A stretch of 64,000 nt of DNA, taken from Ceratodon purpureus. Its lineage: Eukaryota; Streptophyta; Bryopsida; Pseudoditrichales; Ditrichaceae. The position numbers and the translations under genes were made by a program. The DNA lies in assembly GCA_014871385.1 (NCBI GenBank), contig CM026421.1, forward strand, positions 23,178,865-23,242,864, in the 5' to 3' direction. Shown here one piece after another: positions 32,901 to 44,331 of this stretch (its first letter is position 1; every line of letters starts with the position of its first letter). The notes under the pieces were generated by a model. It was not told the DNA's origin. It worked only from the letters and a program-made list of their open reading frames with translations, and made no database searches.

Positions 32901-33563
32901 TTTTTATTGATTTCATAAACTTTGGAAATACAAACAACCATTCAAGTTCAAATTAAATCCTACATTCTGATTTCCCTCACTTACAGTGGTTCTATGAAAG
33001 TCATGGCCTTTCACATTCGTTCGGGAGAGAAAATCATGCCACTGTTGATGTGCATGAGCCCTCTAAGCACCAAAACCGTCCAACACACCCCACTTGTCTC
33101 TTCTTACATACTGCTGCAATCCAAAATCGATCTGATCGGAGTCCCTGGTTGCCTCATTAAGGACTCCTCCCGGCCACTGGCCACCTCCAACTTCTGCATA
33201 GGCAGTGCCATGACCATAGCCTCAGCTCCCATCCTAATCGCCTTGCTCTTTGTCATGGTCTCAGTTGTTCTCATTGCTAATGTGATTGCATCGATTGTCA
33301 TGATCGCCATGCTGGTCTTCCTCATCACCGCCGTAGCCGGCCTGGTGATTGCCGCAAGGCTAGACGTGCTCCCTGCTATCGTCACCACCTTGTTGCTCAC
33401 CATTGGAACTCTGCACACTACTCTCGAGGGGCTGATCACCAAGGGGGCCGTCACCTTGGCTTTGGAGAGGAGTTGGCTGTAGAGGCAGCGTGCGCCCCAA
33501 TGCCGCTAGCGCCTGTGCCCGGGCCTCCTCGCTGCAGACTGAGACCGATGAAGTTGATGTAGA

Positions 33564-34330
33564 CTAATTCGACTCCCGCTCCTCCTCCTCGACCAAGCAC
33601 CTTCTTAGCTTCTTCAGCTTCTCACTTCGTTGCAAGTGGAGGTATTTAACTACTTTGGCTTCAAATCTTGGATAGAAGGCAACGTCATGATCACGAGCAG
33701 ATTCGCATCGTCTATCAGCTTGTTCTTGCGCTCTACGGTTGCAACCATTATTTGGGTCGCAACAGCTTGTGGACGCAATGCGCTCTCTCGAATCTTGGAG
33801 TGCTTCAACTCTTCCTTGGCAATTTTCAAAGCAGATGGCCGTGAGCTAGAAAGCCTCGTCGACGCACCTGATAAACCTAACTCCATGATGCAGCAATTGG
33901 ATTCTTCAAATCGGTCGATGGCTCCTCCATCTTTGCAAATGGCGTCAGTTTTTTTCGTGCATCTACCCCTAAGACTAACGAGGCATCAACATCAACCATC
34001 AACCATATGTGCTTGAATGTACACTTATAAATCTTGATGTACTTCAAACGGTATAGCTCCTATGCGTCCTTCAAGACATCTGTAGCGCTACTACTACTCT
34101 AATTTTCATTGACACATTGTTGGTGCGCTTCTATGAATTTAGCAACGACATGCTTGATTTGGCCCGACTTGGTCTCTAAAGATCTAATAGGTCAAACTGC
34201 ACCAGGTTTGTTCTCATCGTGATGGACGAAGATGCATTTTCAAAATGAACTCCACTTCTCGCGGTTACCCACACTTGGGTCTTGTGTGGCATGTCAAACG
34301 CTCCTCGTCAATTGCCTCTCTTCGTCCTTC
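33564..34330 (-). pseudogene. Harbinger Myb-like DNA-binding gene, decayed
   Basis: The minus strand reads segments typical of the Myb/SANT partner protein of PIF elements: DENKPGAV, IRSLETKSGQIKHVVAKFIE, AHQQCVNEN, then EELKHSKIRESALRPQAVAT and ERKNKLIDDANLLVIMTLP, and finally RSEKLKKLRRCLVEEEERE. Frame changes and stops separate them. In working elements this protein imports and recruits the transposase. The overlapping plus-strand hydrophobic frame at 32922-33482 is a shadow. Confidence 0.75.
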
Positions 34331-34712
34331 ACAAAATTCTTCCCCTTTCACTACCTTCTCCATGCCCACACTCACACCACGTTCTTCTTTACACGCCCAA
34401 ACATCCTCTCTACCCAAAATTTGACCCCACACACTCATATGACCACGGCCCCTCCTAGCAACAACACATCGCCCCTTCCTGACAGCACCACCCCGTAGCC
34501 TCCCTCGAGCGCCACTACGCCTCCTTTCTACATCCTAAACAACACTTCGCCCCTTCCGTCTCGCAGAGATTTGGCTCACATCCCTTCCCTCTACGTCAAA
34601 ATCGTACAACCATGCATCCTCCCATCCCTCCCCACACCAATCCTCATCTACAAAATTGGAATCCCACGTTGACGTTGTGTCTAGAGCCCTCTCCAAAAAC
34701 TTGAGCTGTAAC

Positions 34713-34793
34713 TCCCCTTCAAGTTACACCTCCCCTCTCCCCTTCGAGTTACACCTCCCCTCTCCCCTTCAAGTTACACCTCCCCTTTCAGCC
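34713..34793. repeat. 27-bp tandem repeat, three units
   Basis: Three near-identical units of CTTCAAGTTACACCTCCCCT plus a short CT-rich linker, inside the Harbinger element upstream of the Myb-like remnant. Confidence 0.8.
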
Positions 34794-34996
34794 ATCACAC
34801 TTGAACTTTGTCAACCTAATACATCACTTGATCAAGCTTGCAGATATGCTAGACGTGGTTCCCAAGGTTGTGCCATGACTCCACCAAGTGACTTTAAGTC
34901 GGCATTCCCACAATGCCGTTGCAACATTCTTTTCCTCACCGCACCACGGATGCTCATAGTTTAGGTCACTTTTTGCCATGATTGCCAAGACTATGA

Positions 34997-35154
34997 CTCA
35001 CCCTCCATGGAAAAAGCAAACTGGTTAAAAATAGAATTTTGAATTTTTTTTACTAAATCATTCAGAAATTTTGTTTTACAAGTAGACTACAATTTTGATG
35101 ATAGGGTCCCAAATTTCTATTTTTAACCAGGTTGGTTTTTCCAAGGAAGGTGAG
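34997..35154. mobile_element. 158-bp MITE-like inverted repeat
   Basis: The outer about 45 bp on each side are imperfect inverted repeats (CTCACCCTCC..GGAAAAAGC..CTGGTTAAAAATAGAA against its complement) around a short AT-rich centre. It begins 45 bp after the Harbinger end. The target duplication is not clear, so the superfamily is unassigned. Confidence 0.6.
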
Positions 35155-36021
35155 ATGTAGAGGTGGGAAAATGAGAATGTGTATTTCTTTTATCAAATCG
35201 TTTTTTGCAATATTGAAATCCTCTGGCAGCACATATATATATATTTTGTACACACCACTGCGTCGACCTGAAAAACCCCAGAAAAAACTCTGTTTTTCCA
35301 GAATGGAATCTGGGCACCAAAGGGTTAAATGACGCATTTGCTCACTTAAAACACAATATCTGAAGTGATTTTCTTATTTTTTTTAATTTAAATTTTTTTA
35401 TTATAGAGAATTGCTTGCAGAGAAAATCAAAATTAGGACCACATGAATGTATGCTGACGGTGACAATGTAAGTCAACAACTACGCACACTGGAATATACC
35501 CTTGAAATAGCATACAAATTGGACCCCCCACGTTACGATAATCAAGTCATTATGGCAATCCAGCACTTAATCTTTTTGAAAGATGAGCAAGTCTAGAACC
35601 ACATGAAATAGTACGTGCAGTTGTACATGTGAGATTTGAGATATTTACTACAAAAAGAACACCCTTAAATGTTTTAACTTCAACTGTGTCACTCCTGTAG
35701 GAGACCCGCTTTCCAAATGACAAATCGGACTCGGCATCCCACTGTCCAACACCAGAGTGACTCGGAAATGAAAACCTGGTTCAAAAAACGACGAACACAA
35801 TCATCAGAATAATGGCTTCAAACAGCTTGGTTAGGTCAAAAGCACAACCGGAAAGAAATTGCTTCTCCTTTTTAAGATGCATTCTCGGGAAATCTTAGTT
35901 GACCTTTAAATTAAATGAATTAGCAAGCACAAATCCTTTAATAGACGTAAGCGTGTGAAACAAACGAGAAAATCGAAACACAAATTGAAGACTACTTACA
36001 TAGTTCAGGTGATGGGACTGA
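35155..36021. other. Intergenic, downstream of LSM7
   Basis: AT-rich, no gene supported. Presumably holds the LSM7 3' untranslated region at its right end. Confidence 0.5.
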
Positions 36022-37435
36022 TCAAGCAGCGGCAGGGGCATCGGCTGCAAGAAAAGGATTTTGTATTTCCTCAGTACCGTCTGTTGGAGCAACCAACATG
36101 ACAGCGGTTCCTCGACAGACCTGGCACACACAAGCATGTGTCAAAAGCGCCCATGCTTTAAAACTCAAACATGAGCTTTACATTGAGAGAGCGTCACCTT
36201 CAGCCGAACAAAGCATACACGAACATAAACATCAGAGATCTGCTAGTAGGTCTAGTAGAGCATGTATGGAAGCTTACAATCAAGCCTAATTGTCTCATTT
36301 GGTCAGTTGTCTTCAGAGGATCATCCGAGTCTGGAAACAAGTAAAGCGTTTGATCAAAGCCATTTCGCAATCAGAGCGACACACATAATTCAGTACGTAT
36401 GATAGGAAAAGAAAACCTACAACAGAGCTCCACATGAGAAAAACGTCAATCAAGACTACAAATGATTTACTAGTGATGTAACATGTTAGTACAACGTAAC
36501 GAATAGCTGATGTGTTACTAGAATAAATAAAAGCTTTTAAGAAAACTTATCTTCGGCAAGCCACAGAACGAATTGATCAACATCATTCTCAAGTTTTTAA
36601 ACTAACATGGAACAATTTAAGGAGAAATATTCCGTGTTACAACGCAAATCTAGATAATCGTAAAGAACCTCAACCCTGTCATTAGCTCTCCAACAGTATA
36701 TGACCCTCAAGAACGTACACGATAACAGCAAAAAAATTAAAATTAAAAAAACTAACCTCTCAAGTTTTCCGTGGCCTCGTCAAGCACCAAATTCAACAAC
36801 TGGTCGTATCCTTTCAAAGTTCCCGTCACTGACATATCACCCACATTCCAACGTTACTGCACGGTACACATAATAGACATCACACTCAAGAACTTCTCTT
36901 TGACTGGCAACAAAAAGAGCTGCAAACATATTCGATGAGGTGACATGACCTGCCTTCGACTCCATTTTCCAACTCAAGAATCCTGCACGCAAGTGCCCTT
37001 AAACCCTAATTTTCACACAGAAGTTCGGATTTCACGCAATAGAAACGATCGTCCGGCTAGCATAACCAAAACTCACCTTGACGACCGCCACTCAGCTTCA
37101 CCGATACTCCTCTATCCACGAACTTAGCCAGATCCAGCACTGTCTCCTTCCTTCCTGACTGAAACCCCAAAACCCCAAAAACCCAAAAACCCAAAAAACT
37201 CAGAAAACCCAAAAGTTAAAAACCCCAACCATCGACCCAAAAAACGCCCATCACTTCAAACCAAGAAACCCACAAAAACAACGCTGAAACAATCGCACAG
37301 TCCACGAGAAAAATATTGCCAGGAAGCAGAATTAGGGTTTGGGAAAGAGAAGCAATGGGTTTGGAGCAACCCAAGTTAATAAATTGCGAAACAAAGAGTG
37401 CAGAATGAATGCAATCACGTACCATGATGGAAAAT
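36022..37435 (-). CDS. LSM7: U6 snRNA-associated Sm-like protein LSM7
   Basis: Five exons join in frame: 37435-37433 (ATG only), 37158-37077, 36828-36757, 36330-36278 and 36120-36022, 309 nt for 102 aa, the usual LSM7 length. All junctions are GT-AG. The protein begins MSGRKETVLDLAKFVDRGV. Sm motif 1 spans VKLSGGRQVTGTLKGYDQLL and NLVLDEATENLR. Sm motif 2 is LIVCRGTAVMLVAP. LSM7 is part of the LSM2-8 ring that binds the U6 snRNA 3' end in the nucleus and of the LSM1-7 ring in cytoplasmic mRNA decay. The first coding exon holds just the start codon. The first intron contains a CCCCAAAA-rich low-complexity tract at 37163-37213. No sign of decay. Confidence 0.95.
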
Positions 37436-40400
37436 CTGGGTTGAGATGGCGAGAAGTAACTTATGCGATCCAAGTGCTGTGTGCGGTGCAAGAGAGGGAG
37501 AGAGTTGCGAAGTTGTGATGGCTTATCCGCACACCATCACCAAGTTCATGACCTCGTTGGCTTGTGGAGTTGAGTGTGTCTGTGTCGCCAAGGCACTGCT
37601 CTGCTCTGCCTGTACTGGTTCTGTAACGCTTTTGTTATTGTGTGTTACGCCCAGCAGCCCTTCTTGTGACACTGACTCTGGAAGGACACAAATGTTGGGA
37701 GCATACGAAACATAGGTTCTCAAAATTATTAGTCGTATATTTATAATTTTAATTTAATTTAGAAATCGAAACAATTTTCTATTCTTAATCTTAGACCATG
37801 ATCTTGAAGTAAAGTAGTGTATAGTGCGTGACTTCTATATAAAACCATTGTTGCATAGATTAAAAAACAATAGCATTTGAAGTGAAGAAGAAAATCTTTT
37901 GCTTTCTAAGGAGATTCTTATGAATAAAGTGTTTGTTTGATTTACCACTACATTTAAGTCCACCGGTCAGAGATATAGAACAACTCTTTTTTTTTCAAAT
38001 AAACACTTAAAGTGACCGGTGATCGTACATGATCAAGGTCTGGATGAGGTTTGGATTCTAAGTTTTGTTGTACAATAGTCAGTAAATGGATGTGATGTTT
38101 TTCAAGTCTTTCAAGTCATGAACTCAGTTGTTGTTTGGAAACAACATATGTCTCATATGATTAGTCCACATTCAAAACTTGATGCACTCATTTGAGCTAC
38201 ACTAGTGTGCAATATGTAGTGACTTGACACTGTTAAGTGAGCAGTCTCATGTAAAAAAACATAATTTGCCATCCAACACGCCTACCATGTGACGCAGGCA
38301 AGTGTTGTTATTGGTAACATCAATAAAAAAATAGACATGACATGTTAGATGGCTATGGTATTTTTATTTTCAATACAGTTTTAATAATAGTTTTGGTTAT
38401 TTTGAATTTATCTTTGAGCAATTTCATTGATGGGACATGTGTAGTGGCATTAGCTCAAACAAAAATGACAACAAGAGGGTTTATTTTCCAACCCTTTGCA
38501 ACAATGCTTTCAGTGAGCAATTGGTATATGCTGACTTTTTACTAGGTGAGAATGTATCATTGCAATATGTGAATTTGATGAATATACAGTGAGACTTTGG
38601 TCTACATCAGTGGGTGGATCATTTTGGTATGATAGTCCTTGATGCATTGCTAGTAAGGTCTAAATCTAATGTTGGAGTGGCATCTTTGATAACCACATAT
38701 GTATGGATGCAACCAAACAAAAACTAAATTTTCTTTTAGATTGTTGTTGAAGGTATCCGAATTTATGAGAATATAATACGTAGATATTTTAGAAGATATT
38801 AACAATTCTATAATTTTGTAGACTACTTTATTGTATCTTTAGATTTTGAAGAGAAAGATATAGCACATGTAGGACATGTGATTAGTACATGCAACTCCAT
38901 ATTTAAATTTGATGAATTACATATGGATTCTGTGATGGAGCTATATCTTTCTCTTCAAAAAAAGAGTAGTTTTTAGCACATCCAATATATTGGGTGGTAT
39001 GGAATTTGATGAAACATGTTTTTTCTAAGTCAATAATGACAAAATTGTCTCAAAATTCATTCAATAGTTCTTTTTCAATGTCTGCAATACTTGTCCATTT
39101 GTTAATATTAGAGAATTCTTTAGCAAAAATTTATAGATTGTTTTTTTTATGTATTTGATAATTTTTCCTTTGAGAAATTTTATAGGACCTTTGACAAGTG
39201 TGCGTCAATCGTAGATGGCATATCCTTTTTTTCTAAAATTGACATGGTGTAGCATGTGCATGCTCATATGGATGGGTAGCATCTTTGTAGGAAAAGCCTT
39301 TTTTGGATTTTGCTCCTGCTCCTACCAAACCATTTTCGACATTGTCAAGGGGTTTGAGAGCTAAGTGGGGACCTGAAAAACAAAAGTTTCCGCACCAGTT
39401 GGGAAAGCAAGTTGTGATCCAGCTAGTACATCAAACAATGCAATCTATATAGCATACAAAACTGTGGCCTCCAAGATCACCACTGCACTTGTGTATTGAG
39501 CGCTGCAATGCGAATGTGAGATCAAAGCTTACCTGCTCATATTCAAGTAGTACTTCACAACTTCTTTGAACATGAAGTTGGTTTCGTATATGTGGTCTTC
39601 CAAATCTCGACAATTGGAGTTGGGAAATTCTGTTATTTAGGCCAGCTTTGTCGACACCCTTTCTCCTTTCAAGGCAGGTACGCCTGCAACGATTCGCCTT
39701 GGGTGAGAATTGAAGGATCTACGCATGCTCCTCAATTTCGTAGCAATGGGATACATGCTGCATTTGTATTAATCGGCAAGGCATCAAATCGAATAGACGA
39801 ATCTCATAACAATCCATTCTGTAGGCCAACGCATTCTTCATTGGCTCCCTTGCACTCCGAGCGCAGTCCCCCAAGCGTTGTAAATTCAGCTCACCTCAGC
39901 AAGAACATGAAATTAAAGCAAAATATCGTTCACAAAATTCAGCTTTACTTCAGCAAAATATTTCTTTCCACACATGATCTTCCAAATTTTTGAAGTTTTT
40001 TGTTTTAAAATGCTCCACCAAGATATCAAGGCAATTCATAGGATCTTGAATAACTAACAGCGCATAAAGTTGTCCAAACGGGTTATGAAGCCCATGTCTG
40101 AGTCTGGGCGGATACTCAAGGGTGGAGTAGCCTTCACCATCAATGACTGGACGATCCTCATAAGCATCCTGCTGGCTCCAATCAGCACTCTCTCCTGCTT
40201 ATGATAATCCTGAAAACATAGTTCTAATTAATTACTCACTGAGTCCCTCTTCAATGACGCACGTCACAGCTGCTTCAGCAATCAGCCCTGAGCCCTCGGA
40301 TTATGTAAACATAGAACCCTTACCTGAAAACGCAATTCCGAGTCACTAGCTGTACAGAGCTAGAATCGATCCAAGAAATTTGACCACAACTCTATTTTGA

Positions 40401-40600
40401 CTATGAAATTTCACAAATTTCTTGATTGAAATTTCCTACCCTAGGGAGAGGAAAGAAAACTGCGCCAATTTTCCTGTGCTGGATTCTAGTTTCGTATGTG
40501 CAACATATTTCTTGGTACAAGATCAAGGGAGGCTGAATGGGTTAATCGTATGAGCGGCATGTTATTTTTGACCTGGAAATGCACAGACGAACTTCAGCTT
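37436..40600. other. AT-rich intergenic region
   Basis: No gene or recognisable element from 37.5 to about 40.6 kb, beyond scattered coding-like fragments near 39.6-39.9 kb that I could not assign. LSM7 promoter sequence should lie just right of 37435. Confidence 0.4.
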
Positions 40601-42590
40601 GCAGGATGGGATGGCTAATAGACAAGAGCCGTTTTGATGACAACCGAGGAGATAGCATTCTCGAAGTCCTTACGTTCGCTACTTGGAAGCCTTGGGTGAG
40701 GATCATAAATCACGAGAAAATCATTGCTTTGCTTCAAAATCTCCTAAGGCTCCTGTCCATTGGACCCAGTGACCCTAACAGCTTCGCGAAGGAACAAACG
40801 ATTCACGACGATGTAAATTTGATTAGAGTCCGGATCCTCCACTTTCCATCTTGCAAAAACCACCTGCAATTATAAGCGATGACTGATCAGTATTGAGGAT
40901 ATGCACAGCTAAGAGCCCTATCATTTGGACCAACATTCTCTCACAAACACAAGTGCTGATTACTGTAACACGGACTCACCCGACATTGACTTGACCCCTC
41001 TGGCTTCGAGTTTGGTCGCTTCCTTGATAAAATCTAGTGCCAATTTTTGCGATAACCACATGCTAAAAGAAGTATGGAATTCCCCGACGCAATATTCAAT
41101 ATGCAAATTCAGCAACGTCTTAGGCGCAAGTGCTCAAAACTTTCACAATGCAGATTCTGGGTGCAACTAGAGCATTTTTGATGCCATTGGCAAGTTCCTT
41201 ACTACTCCAAATGTCAACAAGCACTATGACATGGTAGACTTTTTAAATGGATATAGAGGCTGACAACGCAATGTAGATCATAATCGGCAATGTGAAAACT
41301 ACAAACATGATGAAAATGGTCATCTCACCTTGGGAGCGGGAGTCGTCACAAGGCATTTATAAGCTGATTGGCCGGAGTAATCTGGAGAAGCGCAACGACC
41401 AAGGCCGGTGGGTCTGTCCATAAAAGAAGCCTCAATCAGCACCTTTCTATAAATATCAATGAGATGGTGCTCCACATTTGCACTAGTATACTTCATTTCC
41501 AAATTAAGCAGCTCTTGTATCCTCAAATCACCGCCTTAGCACTGGGAAGAATCCAAACGCCTCCCTTGCTCATCCGACCTGAGGGATATGTACTGCTTAA
41601 TTGGGTGGAAATCGGGTTTCTTGGGATGTTCTGATGAATCACCATCTTGAATGGAGAATTTCTTCGAGATAATATGGGTTCCCTTGACAACACTATCCTT
41701 AGTCAGGTGAACAGTTTCCCTCCTACCACTATCAATGCTCCTGCACGTCCACCTTCCGCAAAGCTCTCCATACAGCGCCCGCAAAACCTCCCAGGCTCTG
41801 CGGCACACCGTCAGCTTCTGCAAGCCAGCTCTTAAAGACGGCCTTAACCGTGCTGTGCAGTTGGTGCAGCATGTGGATTACTGGGTCATTTTGGTTCGCA
41901 AAGTTAATGGAGCGCCACTTGAAAGTCTCATTCTCGTTGATATTCCGGGTAGCGTTCACATCGCATTTATGAGGTGCTTCGAACGCAACCGAGACCATAG
42001 AATCAGAACATGACTTCTGCAAGTGATGAAAGCAAAATATTCTTCAGTGTATTAGAATGACATTCTCCAAACACACGCCAGAGGTATCTCAAACCTATTA
42101 TTCAATTGTTTTTCAGCCCTAGAACCCGCTTTAGCGAAAGGCAAAGGCTGCGCATAGGCCCAAGTCACATGCATGAACCCGGCCAATTTATCAATCCTGC
42201 TTCTCGCCTAGGTTAGCTTACTTGTTGTCCGATGCGTATTTTCGGTTTCGTCCCAAGTGAAATAACGGAAACATTCCCTAGAATCGCTACAGGAGAGTGG
42301 GCCTCAGTTCAGTATGACACCTTCAAAATGACATTGAGTGACACTAAGGATGTCATTTTTGAAGGATACATATCCAACGTGGTAGCACTGAGGGTGCCAT
42401 TCTTGGGATGTGGTTTTTTGGCCGCTTTTCTTCTAGCGGGCCTTGAGCCCTTACTAACGTACGCTACTCAGTTGCTGAGCATCGAGACATGTATCCAGCA
42501 ACAATCGACCCAACACCATGTGCGAAACTACCCTGCCCAAATTGTGCCCACAGAAAATGATGCGCTTCCCAGCCATTAGGAGGTCCGGAA
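40600..42590 (-). pseudogene. Lipase class 3-like gene, decayed
   Basis: Minus-strand blocks in order: GKRIIFCGHNLGRVVSHMVL (42585-42467), which is the lipase nucleophile-elbow region with GHSLG changed to GHNLG, so the catalytic Ser is lost; VSVAFEAPHKCDVNATRNIN followed by FANQNDPVIHMLHQLHSTVK (about 42015-41830), matching the Asp-containing part of lipase_3; then a C-terminal region with AWEVLRALYGELCG, KKPDFHPIKQYISL and NLEMKYTSANVEHHLIDIYR to a donor at about 41328; then ALDFIKEATKLEARGV near 41.0 kb and VVFARWKVEDPDSNQIYIVV at 40.86 kb. A frame change near 41825 and in-frame stops (for example TAA before GGDLRIQELL) show decay. Plant relatives include EDS1/PAD4-like and other lipase_3 proteins. 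Confidence 0.6.
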
Positions 42591-43456
42591 GAGGGTCGCG
42601 CTGATTTGAGCCCTAAAAGTATTCCGCATGGTCGTAGAATCCTCAGTGAAAGAAGCCCCCTAACCGATTACCAATAGGATAGTTATTTTGGTGTAAACAA
42701 GCATTAGTTGTTGATGAGGTTCGAAAAGATGTGATTCAATTAGAAGGTGAAACATGTTGGTATAAAACGAGCTGGTGAGATTCCAATCTGGACGTGGATA
42801 TTGTCATGTTGGAGAATTGTGCCTGAAATAGAAGCTGGAAACTATACACTTGGAGAAATTATGTGTGTGACTATGACTTGGAATTTGATGTGATTAAGAA
42901 CCAATGAGGAAATTAATGTGCTGGTATAAGCCAACGGGGACTTGCCAAATTGGAGAAGCGTTGAAAGAGAAGGTCATCAATTGGCAGAATAAATATGAAA
43001 TTAAATTTGATGGAGCTGGTGTGGCGAGAGAACCGAATAATTTGAATGCTCCTTTGAAGTTCGATGTTGGTGAATATTATGAAACTTAAGAATTGAACGA
43101 GGAACTAAATGATTGTTGAAGAAAGATTATCTATCATCTACACTAAGGGGCTGATCAGTGTCAACCTATTACAAACTGATCAATTGTGACCTCAATATTG
43201 AATTATCATATAATTAGATGTTACCTTAAATATACCCCAAATCAATTCAAAATACATCACATATTGTACTCAAGGGTCAGGTTTGGCACTATTGTGTGAA
43301 ATAATTAGTTAATTCTAAAAATATGTTTTAGCAAAACCAAATATTCTTAATATGTCAATTTTACCTTAAGGAAAAAGAAATTTAAGAGAAAGGTAATTTC
43401 TGAAATTTGTTGGTAATCTATTTTTAGAATTTTTTTGGCCGAACCTCACTCTTGGG
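42591..43456. other. Unassigned stretch
   Basis: No convincing gene. The short frame 42904-43089 has no recognisable features. Confidence 0.4.
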
Positions 43457-43566
43457 TACCCTATAGTCCTACCCTATAATATCCTATAGTACTATATAAT
43501 ATACAATGTATATAGCCTATAGTGCTATATAGGGTACTATAGGATATTGCCCAATACTATAGGGTA
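43457..43566. repeat. 110-bp near-palindrome of CTATAG words
   Basis: Nested inverted repeats: an inner perfect 15-bp pair (AATATCCTATAGTAC with its complement at 43534-43548) and an outer 11-bp pair (TACCCTATAGT with 43556-43566). It could form a long hairpin. It lies 280 bp left of the pogo copy 2 insertion. Confidence 0.8.
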
Positions 43567-44331
43567 TAGGAAATGGACAATTGTGCCCAATACTGTGAAT
43601 TGTTCACCTTGTCTATCTTCCCATTTCCCGATGGATGTGTTAAGACTACCGTATGTTGATGATTTTAGTGTACTCTAGTTGGTAAAGAGTCACCAGGGAA
43701 AAGGCCAAACACGGCATATTTAGACTCCCTAGCGAAGTGGTTCCTTGTGGCTGTAAATTACTCCAGGACTCGGTACTACAGTTCCAAAGAACCGGTCAAC
43801 ACCAAACGACCTACATGCAAGAACCAAGTTCAGCCAGATACGAATATGGTATGCACACCTATACCCGGGCCCCCCCCCAAAGGCGTACCCTATAATTTGC
43901 CATTTATGCAATAGTGATGAATTCTGTCATCGTACATCCGCGTGGAGGGGCAATTTGGGGAATACATCCAACGGATTTAGGTTCAAGGCAATTGATGATG
44001 GATCTGAGCAAAACAGTTAAAAGTAAAAGGACTCTTTAACATAAGGCCGCCGCCGTCCAATGTAACTATGCTCAGTTTAGAAAATGACGGCTTTCATGTT
44101 AAGTAACAAGTGTCCTTAACATTGAATGTTGAGAGTAATGGGTGCCGTCACATATGCTTTTAGTACAGCTAATGTGCGATTTTGCACTTGCCCTCATTTG
44201 GAGTATGTATCTATCACTGATTGACAAAGTGTAGAGAAGAGTGTCGAATAGAGAGTAGTGGAGAATTTTACAATGTATGAGAGTTTTGTTCAACTAGATT
44301 GTGCTTAGCTTTGTGAAAGGAGAGAACTAAA

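Larger units (their letters stand above)
30618..34951 (+). mobile_element. Decayed PIF/Harbinger DNA transposon
   Basis: Starts GAGCATCCACATTG after TTA and ends with GGATGCTC before ATA. The first 8 bp of the ends are inverted repeats, the rest has diverged, and the 3-bp flanks differ by one base, as expected for an old Harbinger element with TTA-type duplications. It contains remnants of both Harbinger genes in convergent order: a transposase on plus and a Myb-like gene on minus. End positions are less certain than the gene calls. Confidence 0.65.

Noticed and set aside
32922-33482. 186-codon hydrophobic plus-strand frame
   Set aside because: Lies antisense to the Myb-like Harbinger remnant, whose motifs are clear; treated as a shadow.
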